A program made the position numbers and the translations under genes. Source: Polynucleobacter finlandensis (GTDB lineage: Bacteria; Pseudomonadota; Gammaproteobacteria; Burkholderiales; Burkholderiaceae). Taken from it: a DNA stretch of 64,000 nt. The stretch covers positions 124,001 to 188,000 of the forward strand of contig NZ_JACVPS010000003.1 in assembly GCF_018881755.1 (NCBI RefSeq). Reading direction: 5' to 3'. Positions 1 through 8,372 of this stretch are shown here, piece by piece. Below the pieces are notes generated by a model. It did not search any database. It was not told the origin of the DNA and saw only the letters and a program-made list of their open reading frames with translations. Position 1 is the first letter of the stretch. Every line of letters starts with the position of its first letter.

Positions 1-419
1 TGGGCAACCTCGGCGACGTAGTACGCGTTAAAGACGGTTTCGCTCGTAACTTCTTAATCCCGCAACGCAAAGCGCGTCGTGCAACTGAAGCGGCTATTGC
101 AGACTTCGCAACTCGTCGTGCTGAGTTGGAAAAGTTGGCTGCTGAGAAATTAGCTGCTGCTGAAGCTGTTGGTGCGAAGTTGAAGGACCTGGTTCTCGAA
201 ATCGGTCAAAAAGCGGGTGTTGACGGTCGTTTGTTTGGTTCTGTAACCAACCATGACATCGCTGATGCTTTGAAAGCAAAAGGCTTTGTGATTGAAAAAG
301 CTTCTGTGCGCCTGCCTACTGGCCCATTAAAAATGGTTGGTGACCACCCTGTAGCGGTTGCTGTTCATACCGATGTAGTGGTGGATATCACTATTCGTGT
401 AGTTGGCGAGCAAGCTTAA
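1..419 (+). CDS. rplI: 50S ribosomal protein L9 (5' end outside window)
   Basis: This is the C-terminal part of ribosomal protein L9, a two-domain protein of the large subunit that bridges domains of 23S rRNA at the base of the L1 stalk. The reading frame runs from codon position 3. The visible N-domain carries the hallmark [19 protein letters not shown]. It is followed by a long alanine/glutamate-rich helix and the C-terminal domain with [18 protein letters not shown]. About ten N-terminal residues are missing. The gene lies 24 bases ahead of dnaB on the same strand, the usual rpsF-(priB)-rpsR-rplI-dnaB arrangement, so the two are probably co-transcribed. Confidence 0.97.
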   Translation, partial: GNLGDVVRVKDGFARNFLIPQRKARRATEAAIADFATRRAELEKLAAEKLAAAEAVGAKLKDLVLEIGQKAGVDGRLFGSVTNHDIADALKAKGFVIEKASVRLPTGPLKMVGDHPVAVAVHTDVVVDITIRVVGEQA

Positions 420-443
420 GTTTTAAAACTGTAAACTAGCCTC

Positions 444-2939
444 ATGGCTGAATCCCGTTCACGTTCCGTTACGCTGAATCCCGGCATGATGGGTTCTGGG
501 GATGCAGTCGTGCAGGCTTTAAAAGTTCCACCGCATTCTGTAGAAGCCGAGCAATCTCTGCTCGGCGGTCTACTGATCGATAACGCTGCCTGGGATCGCC
601 TGGGTGGAGTGTTAACTGACAAAGATTTCTATCGTCCTGAACATGCATTGATCTATAAGGTCATTCAGCGTTTAGTTGGCGACAATCATCCTGCTGACGT
701 CATTACTGTTCATGAGGCTGTTAAGTCCGAACAGGGTGGTGATTTGGTTGGCATTGATTACCTCAATTCCTTAGCGCAAAGTACGCCAAGTGCGGCGAAC
801 ATCAAAGGCTATGCCGACATTGTTCGTGATCGCAGCATTTTGCGTCGCTTGATTGAAGTTTCAGACAATATTGTGAACTCTGCATTCGTGCCAGAAGGTC
901 GTTCAGTCAGAACGCTTTTGGATGAAGCTGAATCACGCATTTTGCAAATTGGTGAAGAGGGTAGCCGCAAAGCTGACTACCTTGAGATTGAACCGCTGCT
1001 GAGAACGGTTGTTGCTCGTATCGATGAGCTCTATAACCGTCAAGGTGGCAGCGACATCACTGGTATTGCCACTGGTTTTATTGATTTGGATAAGCAGACT
1101 AGCGGATTGCAAAAAGGCGACTTAGTCATTGTTGCTGGAAGACCCTCGATGGGCAAAGCGCAGCCGCTTGATGCAAAGATTAAAACCAATGATGGCTGGA
1201 AATTAATGGGCGATTTGCAGATAGGCGATCGCTTGGCATCGGTAGACGATCAGCACTCCATTGTTACTGGCATTTATCCTCAAGGCCTAAAGCAAATCTA
1301 CAAGGTTACTTTTTCAGATGGTCGGCAAGCGGAGTGTTGTGACGAGCATTTATGGCGCGTAATGTATCGCGATTGGTCAGAGCCGAGAGTGATCAATACT
1401 GTGCGTTTAATCGAAATGCTTTCTTGTGTCCGCTACAAAAATCGCCTGTGGATAGATCCTGTCTCGGGTGATTTTGGCCATTCAAATGAATTGCCAATCA
1501 ACCCTTGGGTACTGGGCGCTCTTTTGGGAGATGGCACTTTAGCCTTATCTCACGGTAGTGTTTCATTTTCGACTAACTCTTCTGAGTCGTTGGAACGGAT
1601 GAATGCGCTGGCTGGATACGAGATGGAATTGGTTCATGCTGGCGCCTATGACTGGAGGCTTGTTTCAAAAGCCAGAATTGCTGTTAATGGTCGAAAATCT
1701 GCAGTAACAACCAATTACTTCAGGGCTGCATTAGATGACTTAGGCGTATTGGGTTGCAGGAGTTTTGATAAATTTATTCCCGCACAATACTTAGAATCAG
1801 ATAAAGCCTCTCGCTTAGCCTTATTTCAGGGTTTAATGGATACGGATGGATGGATTGAAAAATGGGGCTCGATTCGCTTCTGTTCCGTGAGCCAGCAATT
1901 AGCAGAAGATGTTGCTTCTTTAGCAAGATCCTTGGGCGGTTTTTGCTCAATCGCCACTAAAAATACTTCATATACCTACAAAGGTGAACGCAAGCAAGGT
2001 CGACTAGCTTATGTTTTAAATATGAGCTTTAAAGCTGGTTTTGATGCGTTTACATTGACTGAGAAAAAAGAACGATTAAGAAGTCATTGGGATCGCCAGC
2101 GCAGGATAACCTTTAAGAGCATCGAAGCTTCGAGGGTTGCCAACGCACAATGCATTTCAGTTAGCCACCCTCAAAGAACTTATGTAACGAACGATTATGT
2201 TGTTACTCATAACACTGCCTTCGCGCTGAACATTGCTGAGAATGTTGCTTTGGCTGAAGGTTTGCCAGTCGTTGTCTTCTCTATGGAAATGTCGGGTGAG
2301 CAGTTAGCATCTCGTTTGCTAGGTTCAGTAGGGCGTGTAGATCAAAGTCGTATGCGTACCGGTAAATTACAAGATGATGAGTGGCCGCGTGTTACTGATG
2401 CGATTGCTAGATTAAGCAATACCCAAATTTTGATTGATGAGACTGGTGCTCTTTCAAGTTTAGAGTTGCGTGCAAGAGCGCGTCGTATCGCCCGAAACTT
2501 TGGTGGCACGCTTGGTTTGGTTGTGATCGACTATTTGCAGTTGATGAGTGGCTCTGGTTCGGAAAATCGCGCAACAGAAATTTCCGAGATCTCACGTTCA
2601 TTAAAGTCCCTCGCAAAAGAATTGCAGTGCCCAGTAGTTGCTTTGTCCCAATTAAATCGCGGTCTAGAACAACGTCCTAACAAGCGCCCCATCATGTCTG
2701 ACTTGCGTGAGTCGGGCGCGATCGAGCAAGATGCCGATTTGATCATGTTCATCTATCGTGATGAGGTGTATCACCCAGATACGACTACTGATAAAGGCAT
2801 GGCTGAGATCATCATTGGTAAACAGCGTAACGGTCCGATTGGTACAGTGCGCTTAAGTTGGCAGGGACCATATACCAAGTTTGATAACTTAGCGATGGGA
2901 TCGGTTGGATACTCTTCAGGTGGTTACGAGCCGTTCTAA
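444..2939 (+). CDS. dnaB: Replicative DNA helicase DnaB containing an intein
   Basis: DnaB is the hexameric helicase that unwinds the replication fork and loads with DnaC/DnaG. The N-terminal domain (PPHSVEAEQSLLGGLL, about residues 29-44) and the RecA-like C-terminal domain (GRPSMGK P-loop, VVIDYLQLM Walker B, LRESGAIEQDAD) are intact. The Walker A motif is split after GK by residues 239-590, and resumes with Thr591 (TAFALNIA). Removing those 352 residues leaves a 479-residue helicase, normal for the family. Activity therefore depends on protein splicing. The ATG at 444 follows rplI closely. The stop is followed by a strong terminator. Confidence 0.96.
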   Translation: MAESRSRSVTLNPGMMGSGDAVVQALKVPPHSVEAEQSLLGGLLIDNAAWDRLGGVLTDKDFYRPEHALIYKVIQRLVGDNHPADVITVHEAVKSEQGGDLVGIDYLNSLAQSTPSAANIKGYADIVRDRSILRRLIEVSDNIVNSAFVPEGRSVRTLLDEAESRILQIGEEGSRKADYLEIEPLLRTVVARIDELYNRQGGSDITGIATGFIDLDKQTSGLQKGDLVIVAGRPSMGKAQPLDAKIKTNDGWKLMGDLQIGDRLASVDDQHSIVTGIYPQGLKQIYKVTFSDGRQAECCDEHLWRVMYRDWSEPRVINTVRLIEMLSCVRYKNRLWIDPVSGDFGHSNELPINPWVLGALLGDGTLALSHGSVSFSTNSSESLERMNALAGYEMELVHAGAYDWRLVSKARIAVNGRKSAVTTNYFRAALDDLGVLGCRSFDKFIPAQYLESDKASRLALFQGLMDTDGWIEKWGSIRFCSVSQQLAEDVASLARSLGGFCSIATKNTSYTYKGERKQGRLAYVLNMSFKAGFDAFTLTEKKERLRSHWDRQRRITFKSIEASRVANAQCISVSHPQRTYVTNDYVVTHNTAFALNIAENVALAEGLPVVVFSMEMSGEQLASRLLGSVGRVDQSRMRTGKLQDDEWPRVTDAIARLSNTQILIDETGALSSLELRARARRIARNFGGTLGLVVIDYLQLMSGSGSENRATEISEISRSLKSLAKELQCPVVALSQLNRGLEQRPNKRPIMSDLRESGAIEQDADLIMFIYRDEVYHPDTTTDKGMAEIIIGKQRNGPIGTVRLSWQGPYTKFDNLAMGSVGYSSGGYEPF
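1158..2213 (+). mobile_element. Class 3-type DnaB intein with LAGLIDADG homing endonuclease
   Basis: This is an in-frame intein of 352 residues between Lys238 and Thr591 of DnaB, inside the P-loop (GRPSMGK/T). It starts with Ala239, not Cys or Ser, and ends in the standard VVTHN before Thr591. Class 3 inteins lack the N-terminal nucleophile and use a Trp-Cys-Thr triad. The matching residues are Trp304 in DEHLW, Cys570 in AQCISVSHP and Thr591 at +1. Two LAGLIDADG-type motifs are present, LLGDG (residues 360-364) and GLMDTDGW (464-471), so the homing endonuclease looks intact. No frameshift or stop is seen. Class assignment rests on motif inspection. Confidence 0.9.
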
Positions 2940-2976
2940 AAGGTAATCCATCAAACACAGATTAAGAATGAATAAA

Positions 2977-3006
2977 TAAAAAGCCTCGCATTGCGAGGCT
3001 TTTTTA
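2977..3006. terminator. Bidirectional intrinsic terminator after dnaB
   Basis: The hairpin AAGCCTCGC / GCGAGGCTT has a three-base loop, preceded by an A-run and followed by a T-run. It can stop dnaB transcription from the left and the minus-strand psiF-like gene from the right. An almost identical stem recurs at 49461-49488. Confidence 0.9.
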
Positions 3007-3027
3007 ATGCAGCTGAGTAAATAGATA

Positions 3028-3303
3028 TTACTTGCCGCCTTCACACTTCTTGATGGAGGCTGCCTTGGCGGCACCATAGAGCGGTTTGCCATCTTTGCTA
3101 ACCGCTTTGGCTTCGCAACCTAAATCTGGTTTTGCATCACCCAGACATTTTTTAACGGAAGCATCTTTAGCTGCGCCATAAATTGGCTTACCGTCCTTGC
3201 TAACCGCTTTTGCTTCACACTCGGATTGAGTAAACGCAAAGGATGATGCTGAAAAACTGAGTGCAATGCCGATAACGCTTAAAGCAATAATGATTTTCTT
3301 CAT
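3028..3303 (-). CDS. Small secreted protein with two PsiF-like repeats
   Basis: This 91-residue protein starts with a clear Sec signal peptide (MKKIIIALSVIGIALSFSASSFA). The mature part contains two near-identical copies of a motif of about 26 residues, CEAKAVSKDGKPxYGAAKxAS(I/V)KKC, each bracketed by two Cys. The motif resembles the PsiF repeat of a phosphate-starvation-inducible periplasmic protein of unknown biochemical role. The two Cys per repeat could form a disulfide in the periplasm. It is monocistronic: a terminator follows and the next gene upstream, an NlpC/P60 gene, ends about 115 bases away. The family assignment is from pattern only. Confidence 0.75.
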   Translation of the reverse strand: MKKIIIALSVIGIALSFSASSFAFTQSECEAKAVSKDGKPIYGAAKDASVKKCLGDAKPDLGCEAKAVSKDGKPLYGAAKAASIKKCEGGK

Positions 3304-3417
3304 GTGACATTCTCCTTTAGTGAAATAGGCGAAGTGCCCAGTTTCCTTACGTTAATGTAACCAAAACTAGAACAGTTTGGTACTTGGTGTTAACTCTATG
3401 TGCCCTTCAGCGTGCTA

Positions 3418-3948
3418 CTAAGGCGTAAATCTTCTCGCCTCAGTAAATCTAGCGGCCCAGTAAGGGTTCTCGATTTGCTCTAGACGTACGGTGCCACCAG
3501 CACTTGGGGCATGTACAAATCTGCCTTGGCCTACATAGATGCCAGCATGGGAGTATTTTTCGCCAGTGGTGTTAAAAAATAGGAGATCACCTGGGGCGGG
3601 AGGCTGATTCTCAATACTCCTCCCTCTGGCGCTCATGAGTTGTATGGTGCGAGGCAACCTGATACCAGCTGCTTTGTTATAGACATAAACGATCAGCCCG
3701 CTGCAATCAAAGCCACCCTTTGGGGTATTGCCACCATAGACATAGGGAACGCCTACGAGACCTACTGCCGCAATAGAAACATCTTCTGTACCGACTGTAG
3801 TGTCTTGCTTAAATTGGACAACCTTGCTGGCGTTCGATTTTGAGCTAAATGTGTTACACCCAGAAAGCGCAAGAAGGGCGCAAATAAAAATGCCGCACCC
3901 CATGAGAGTGCGGCATGTAAGAGCTTGCTTAGAGTGCGTCGGCTGCAT
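3418..3948 (-). CDS. NlpC/P60 (C40) cell-wall peptidase, predicted lipoprotein
   Basis: Predicted lipid-anchored peptidoglycan endopeptidase. With the ATG at 3948 the protein has 176 residues, an n-region with Lys/Arg, a hydrophobic stretch and a lipobox LSGC (Cys31). The NlpC/P60 catalytic residues are visible: Cys82 in FDCSGL, His134 in YSHAGIY and His146 in FVHAPS. A longer frame reaches 3999, but that adds no recognisable signal and lies deeper in phoH. An internal ATG at 3903 would also give a short signal peptide. The gene overlaps the phoH 3' end by 20 bases, suggesting translational coupling. E. coli relatives such as MepS cleave D-Ala-mDAP cross-links; the substrate here is not shown by the sequence. 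Confidence 0.88.
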   Translation of the reverse strand: MQPTHSKQALTCRTLMGCGIFICALLALSGCNTFSSKSNASKVVQFKQDTTVGTEDVSIAAVGLVGVPYVYGGNTPKGGFDCSGLIVYVYNKAAGIRLPRTIQLMSARGRSIENQPPAPGDLLFFNTTGEKYSHAGIYVGQGRFVHAPSAGGTVRLEQIENPYWAARFTEARRFTP

Positions 3949-5596
3949 GATCCGCAAGACGTGAACGCTCACCACGGGCAAGCGTGACATGTCCACCATG
4001 ACGCCAGCCTTTAAAGCGATCCACTACATAAGTGAGGCCTGAAGAGCCTTCCGTTAAGTAAGGTGTATCGATCTGCGCAATATTGCCAAGACAAATAATC
4101 TTTGTTCCGGGGCCTGCACGAGTGACAAGGGTTTTCATTTGCTTTGGTGTTAAGTTTTGCGCTTCATCAATGATCACATACTTGCTCACAAAAGTTCTGC
4201 CACGCATGAAGTTCATGCTCTTCACTTTAATGCGTGAACGAATGAGTTCTTGCGTTGCTGCGCGACCCCACTCACCAGCATTGTCCTCATTGCGATGAAG
4301 CACTTCTAAGTTATCATCAAATGCACCCATCCAAGGCTGCATCTTCTCTTCTTCAGTACCAGGCAAGAAGCCAATATCTTCACCAACAGGAACGGTTGCA
4401 CGGGTAATAATGATCTCGTTATAGCGCTTACTATCAAGCACTTGCTCCAAGCCCGCAGCCAGAGCCAGTAAGGTTTTTCCGGTACCTGCTTGACCTAAGA
4501 GTGTGACAAAGTCGACATCCGGGTTCATCAATAAATTCATCGCAAAGTTTTGTTCGCGATTACGTGCCGTCACACTCCAGACATTATTTTTCTGGTGCGA
4601 GAAGTCTCTCAAGGTTTGCAAGAGGGCAGTCTTGCCGTTGATTTCTCGAACTTGGGCATAGAAAGGGGTCGAGCCATCCGGATTTTCTTGATAGACGAAT
4701 TGATTAATCAACATGCTAGGAACACTTGGTCCTGTAACTCTGTAGAACATGGTGCCGGATTTGCTATCGGCCCAGCTCTCCATTGCCTTGCCATGTTTTG
4801 GCCAAAAATCTGCCGGTAAGCTCATGACGCCCGAGTACATCAGGTCGCGATCTTCTAATACCTGATCATTGAAATAATCTTCAGCAGGTAAGCCTAAGGC
4901 GCGCGCCTTAATACGCATATTGATATCTTTAGATACCAACACCACTTCTTGACCTTTGCGCGTCTGTTGTAGCTCGCTAACCACAGCCAAAATCATGTTG
5001 TCACCCTTGCCTTCAGGCAGGCCTTCGGGGAGGGCCTGGGTGGTCAGTTTGGTTTGAAAGAAAAGGCGTCCTGATACATCCTGATTGCCTAACTTGTTGA
5101 GGGGGATGCCTTCGTCTAATGAGCCGCTAGTCCCAGCCACTAGTTGATCTAAGGATCTGCTAACGGTACGAGCATTACGGGCAACCTCGGTCATGCCTTT
5201 CTTATGATTGTCCAACTCTTCGAGTGTGGTCATCGGCAAGAATAGGTCATGTTCGGAGAAGCGGAACAGAGAGCTTGGATCGTGCATCAACACATTGGTG
5301 TCAAGGACAAATAAGCTTGGAGGACCAGTGCGAATGACGCGCTTTGGTTTCTCTGGGATGTTCAGTGATTTGCCATCAGTTTTATCAGTGCGAGCAGGGC
5401 GACGATCTGCCTTAATTTTTTCGAGAGCTACTTCAGCTGCAGAGAGATCTTCTTGAGTATCGTTAGTCCAATCAGCAGCATGATTTTCCATTACAACTGG
5501 TTTTGCTAGGGCAGGGCGTTTCTTTAAATCTGGCGTATGTTTTTGGCCTAATTTAACTTGGTCAGCAATTTGAGTTGGGATGGGGGGCAATGGCAT
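3929..5596 (-). CDS. phoH: PhoH-family ATPase with N-terminal PIN domain
   Basis: This 555-residue fusion joins a PIN-type ribonuclease domain (FVLDTNVLMHDPSS near residue 97, with conserved acidic residues) to a PhoH/RecA-like ATPase. Walker A is LLGQAGTGKT (about 367-376) and Walker B is VIIDEAQ (about 473-479). PIN-PhoH proteins of this layout are thought to couple ATP-driven RNA unwinding to RNA cleavage. That is family knowledge; the cellular role in this genus is unknown. The first 90 residues are low-complexity and charged. An AGGAG ribosome-binding site lies just upstream at 5604-5608, directly after an intrinsic terminator-like hairpin. Confidence 0.93.
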   Translation of the reverse strand: MPLPPIPTQIADQVKLGQKHTPDLKKRPALAKPVVMENHAADWTNDTQEDLSAAEVALEKIKADRRPARTDKTDGKSLNIPEKPKRVIRTGPPSLFVLDTNVLMHDPSSLFRFSEHDLFLPMTTLEELDNHKKGMTEVARNARTVSRSLDQLVAGTSGSLDEGIPLNKLGNQDVSGRLFFQTKLTTQALPEGLPEGKGDNMILAVVSELQQTRKGQEVVLVSKDINMRIKARALGLPAEDYFNDQVLEDRDLMYSGVMSLPADFWPKHGKAMESWADSKSGTMFYRVTGPSVPSMLINQFVYQENPDGSTPFYAQVREINGKTALLQTLRDFSHQKNNVWSVTARNREQNFAMNLLMNPDVDFVTLLGQAGTGKTLLALAAGLEQVLDSKRYNEIIITRATVPVGEDIGFLPGTEEEKMQPWMGAFDDNLEVLHRNEDNAGEWGRAATQELIRSRIKVKSMNFMRGRTFVSKYVIIDEAQNLTPKQMKTLVTRAGPGTKIICLGNIAQIDTPYLTEGSSGLTYVVDRFKGWRHGGHVTLARGERSRLADHAADAL

Positions 5597-5603
5597 GCAG
5601 ACT

Positions 5604-5608
5604 CTCCT
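5604..5608 (-). promoter_or_regulatory. phoH ribosome-binding site
   Basis: The minus strand reads AGGAG seven bases before the phoH ATG at 5596. It sits immediately after the T-run of the hairpin at 5614-5646, so transcription reaching phoH from upstream must pass that terminator-like structure. Confidence 0.7.
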
Positions 5609-5613
5609 AAAAG

Positions 5614-5646
5614 AAAAAACCGTCAGGCAGAGAGCTTTGACGGTTT
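5614..5646 (-). terminator. Intrinsic terminator or attenuator between bcp and phoH
   Basis: On the minus strand a nine-pair stem AAACCGTCA / TGACGGTTT with a 12-base loop is followed by TTTTTTC. It lies in the phoH leader. It could end bcp transcription, end a separate small RNA, or attenuate phoH. Confidence 0.75.
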
Positions 5647-5785
5647 GTGATGAAACTGGTTTTCAAGCGGTTATTGGTAAAACGAAGGGGGTTGCTCGCC
5701 GTGCCTGCTGTATATCCAGGCTCTTGAATCAAACGGATTGTTAGTCTTTCCCGTCGGTTACGGTGCATATGACTTTACTTTACCC
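5614..5785 (-). ncRNA. Candidate structured RNA or leader between bcp and phoH
   Basis: This gap of about 170 bases has no ORF. On the minus strand it shows a possible promoter (TTGCAA, 16 bases, TAAAGT around 5775-5802), then hairpin-forming segments CCGT-AACCG-ACGG and GCCTG-GATATACAG-CAGGC, complementary TTCAAG/CTTGAA blocks, and the terminator at 5614-5646. The length and the terminal hairpin fit a stand-alone small RNA or a cis-regulatory phoH leader. I could not match it to a known RNA family, so identity is open. Confidence 0.4.
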
Positions 5786-5831
5786 CAAATTTTGGGCTTT
5801 GCAAGCACCTAGCCAAAAATTATTAAAAAAA

Positions 5832-6299
5832 TTAACTAATGGCTTGGGCGGCTTGTAATACCTCTGTCACATGGCCTGCTACCTTAAGTCCGCGCCACTC
5901 TTTTGCCAGTTTGCCAGAGGAGTCAAAAAGGAAGGTGCTGCGTTCTACACCGCGCACTTGCTTGCCATACATATTTTTCATTTTCATGACGCCAAAGAGT
6001 TGGCATAACTTCTCTTCGGTATCGGCCACCAATTCAAATGGCAACTCTAATTTGCTACGGAAGTTGTCATGGGATTTGAGGCTATCTCGTGATACTCCCA
6101 CGATCAAGGTATTCGCCTTAGTGAAGGCTTCAATGTTATCGCGGAACTCTCCGGATTCAGCAGTGCATCCAGGAGTCATGTCTTTTGGATAAAAGTAAAT
6201 AACCAATTTCTTGCCTTGGGCAGAAGCTGGTGTAAATGTTAGGCCTGATGTCGCAGGAATTGCACACTCCGGAATAGATTGTCCGATAGCTACTGTCAT
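5832..6299 (-). CDS. bcp: Thioredoxin-dependent peroxiredoxin, BCP type
   Basis: This 155-residue thiol peroxidase reduces H2O2 and organic hydroperoxides in the cytoplasm using thioredoxin. The peroxidatic Cys45 is in YPKDMTPGCTAES, typical of the BCP/PrxQ group, with a supporting Thr two residues earlier. The resolving Cys that PrxQ enzymes usually carry five residues later is absent, so it probably works as a 1-Cys-type enzyme or uses another partner; Cys12 and a Cys in KLCQLFGV are the only others. It follows arnD on the same strand by about 40 bases but has no functional tie to that pathway. Confidence 0.93.
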   Translation of the reverse strand: MTVAIGQSIPECAIPATSGLTFTPASAQGKKLVIYFYPKDMTPGCTAESGEFRDNIEAFTKANTLIVGVSRDSLKSHDNFRSKLELPFELVADTEEKLCQLFGVMKMKNMYGKQVRGVERSTFLFDSSGKLAKEWRGLKVAGHVTEVLQAAQAIS

Positions 6300-6340
6300 G
6301 ATGATCCCTTTAATAAATGAATGTCTCTACTGCTTATTGC

Positions 6341-7258
6341 TTAATGATTCTGCACAATCAACTCACCGCTGCGGTTTGCTATTTCACCCCAGCTCACGGG
6401 TAATACCGCTATTTTATCGAGTTGTTTGGTGATATCCCAAGATTGGTGTAATTGACCCATGGTGACCAAGTCATGACCTTGATTTAGCCAGCCTATTAGC
6501 AGCTGCTCAAAGGCTGGCAGGAGCTTTTGGCCCTCTAGTTCAGCATGCAATGTAAAGACTTGGTCGTTTGGGTTGCTTTGGGTAATTTCTAGGAGCTTTT
6601 TGACTGCCCCGAATTCATCAGCACCATCTATGCCAATAAGTTCATCAAAAGTCGGGAGGGTAGTTGGGTATTGGACGTGTTTAGCCTTCCCAGAAGGAAG
6701 TGCTAAGCGGTAAGGCATGAGGTTGGCTTCAGCGCGGCCATCGGATGAGTATTTCATGCCCCATTGATCGAGTTGCTCAAACGCTGCTTCATTCATTTGC
6801 CACCCAGCCGCACCGTAAGTGGCTGGTGGATGTCCAAAGATTTCTACAAAGCGATCCCAAGACTTTTGCATCTGGGCTTTTGTCCATACGGCATCCTTGG
6901 TACGTACGGCATCTTGCCATGCCACATGGTCCCAAGTATGAATACCGGTTTCATGACCAGCCTGGTCAATCGCACGCATTTCTGTTGCAGCCTTTTTACC
7001 AATATCCGGTCCAGGAAGGAGTACGCCATATAGCAATGTTTTGATGCCGTAATGCTCGACAACGGAAGTGCGACTGACCTTCTTCAAAAACCCCGGACGA
7101 AAGACCCGCTTGAGAGCCCATCCAGTGTGATCGGGGCCAAGGCTAAATAAGAAGCTAGCCTTTAGGCCAAAGCGCTCCAGAGTGCGAGCTAAATTGGGAA
7201 CACCTTCTTGGGTGCCGCGTAAGGTATCAACGTCTACCTTGAGTGCGATCTTTGCCAT
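6341..7258 (-). CDS. arnD: 4-deoxy-4-formamido-L-arabinose-phosphoundecaprenol deformylase
   Basis: ArnD removes the formyl group from undecaprenyl-phosphate-L-Ara4FN at the inner membrane, the step before transfer to lipid A. The 305-residue protein begins with ALKVDVDTLRGTQEGVPNLA and has the polysaccharide-deacetylase fold motifs, including the metal-binding Asp pair near residue 9 and GHETGIHTWDH. The length is normal. It is the last arn gene of the operon, 12 bases downstream of the ArnA decarboxylase gene. No anchor helix is obvious besides the hydrophobic LLYGVLLPG stretch. Confidence 0.92.
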   Translation of the reverse strand: MAKIALKVDVDTLRGTQEGVPNLARTLERFGLKASFLFSLGPDHTGWALKRVFRPGFLKKVSRTSVVEHYGIKTLLYGVLLPGPDIGKKAATEMRAIDQAGHETGIHTWDHVAWQDAVRTKDAVWTKAQMQKSWDRFVEIFGHPPATYGAAGWQMNEAAFEQLDQWGMKYSSDGRAEANLMPYRLALPSGKAKHVQYPTTLPTFDELIGIDGADEFGAVKKLLEITQSNPNDQVFTLHAELEGQKLLPAFEQLLIGWLNQGHDLVTMGQLHQSWDITKQLDKIAVLPVSWGEIANRSGELIVQNH

Positions 7259-7270
7259 GAACCTCGGAGC

Positions 7271-8317
7271 TTATTCTTTGTCGACTAGGTGACGTGCTTT
7301 TTCAACATCCTCACGATAGGCTTCAAAAATATTCTTGAGCGCATCGGTCATGGTAGTTGTTGGCTTCCAGCCTAATTCCTGCATAGTGTTATCAATGGCA
7401 GGAACGCGGTTCTGTACGTCTTGATAACCTTCACCATAGTAAGCGCCTGAAGTTGTTTCTTGAATCTTCACTTGGTTAGCAGTCTTTGCATACTCCGGAA
7501 TGCTTCTAGCAATCTCTAACATCTGCGTAGCGAGATCACGCACAGAGTGATTGTTGATTGGATTGCCAATGTTGTAGATCTTGCCGTCAGCGATACCATC
7601 TTTGTTATCAATAATCTTCATCAAAGCATCAATGCCATCATCAATATAAGTAAAGGCACGTTTTTGAGCGCCGCCATCCACCAAGTTGATTGGCTCACCG
7701 CGAACAATATGGCCCAAGAACTGGGTCACTACGCGTGAAGAACCCTCTTTTGGTGTGTAGATACTGTCAAGTCCAGGCCCAATCCAGTTAAATGGGCGAA
7801 AGAGGGTAAAACGTAGACCTTCCATGCCGTAACCCCAAATGACGCGATCCATTAATTGCTTAGAGCAGGCATAGATCCAGCGTGGCTTGTTGATTGGCCC
7901 GTAAACCATATTCGATGCTGCAGGATCAAATTCACCATCTTCACACATGCCATAGACTTCGGATGTAGATGGGAATACCAAATGTTTTTTGTATTTCACG
8001 GCTGAGCGAACGATGGGAAGATTCGCTTCAAAGTCGAGTTCAAATACTTTTAATGGCTGCTGTACATAAGTAGCTGGAGTAGCGATTGCTACCAAGGGCA
8101 AAATCACATCACATTTGCGGATGTGGTATTCAACCCATTCTTTGTTGATGGTGATGTCACCTTCAAAGAAGTGCATACGTGGATGCTTAACCAAATCACC
8201 TAAGCGATCGTTTTGCATATCCATGCCATAGACATCCCAATCGGTCGTCTCCAAAATGCGCTTTGAAAGGTGATGGCCAATGAAGCCATTAACGCCAAGA
8301 ATGAGTACTTTTTTCAT
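7271..8317 (-). CDS. arnA: UDP-glucuronate decarboxylase (ArnA C-terminal-domain homologue)
   Basis: A free-standing homologue of the dehydrogenase/decarboxylase half of E. coli ArnA, which oxidises and decarboxylates UDP-glucuronate to UDP-4-keto-pentose. The 348 residues contain the NAD-binding GVNGFIG (8-14). Ser119-Glu120 in STSEVYG replace the usual SDR Ser and match ArnA's catalytic Ser-Glu pair, and Tyr149/Lys153 (IYACSKQ) form the SDR dyad. In enterobacteria this domain is fused to a formyltransferase; here that partner is the next gene upstream, with a gap of about 55 bases. ArnB takes its product. Confidence 0.92.
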   Translation of the reverse strand: MKKVLILGVNGFIGHHLSKRILETTDWDVYGMDMQNDRLGDLVKHPRMHFFEGDITINKEWVEYHIRKCDVILPLVAIATPATYVQQPLKVFELDFEANLPIVRSAVKYKKHLVFPSTSEVYGMCEDGEFDPAASNMVYGPINKPRWIYACSKQLMDRVIWGYGMEGLRFTLFRPFNWIGPGLDSIYTPKEGSSRVVTQFLGHIVRGEPINLVDGGAQKRAFTYIDDGIDALMKIIDNKDGIADGKIYNIGNPINNHSVRDLATQMLEIARSIPEYAKTANQVKIQETTSGAYYGEGYQDVQNRVPAIDNTMQELGWKPTTTMTDALKNIFEAYREDVEKARHLVDKE

Positions 8318-8372
8318 CTTTACTGCCTCGTTTTAATCTAATGAGTATGTTGCTAGTTCGTTGCTGAATTCG

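Noticed and set aside
94-279. Antisense ORFs opposite rplI, dnaB and other long genes
   Set aside because: They mirror conserved proteins on the other strand and have no ribosome-binding sites or recognisable motifs.
1158-2213. Reading the dnaB insert as an assembly artefact or group I intron
   Set aside because: It is in frame, has intein end motifs (A...VVTHN/T) and LAGLIDADG motifs, and splits the P-loop at a known intein site.
3949-3999. Longer N-terminus for the NlpC/P60 protein
   Set aside because: It sits in the phoH coding end and moves the signal peptide away from the start.
5614-5800. Firm call of 6S RNA between bcp and phoH
   Set aside because: I could not form the long closing stem and central bubble by hand on either strand.
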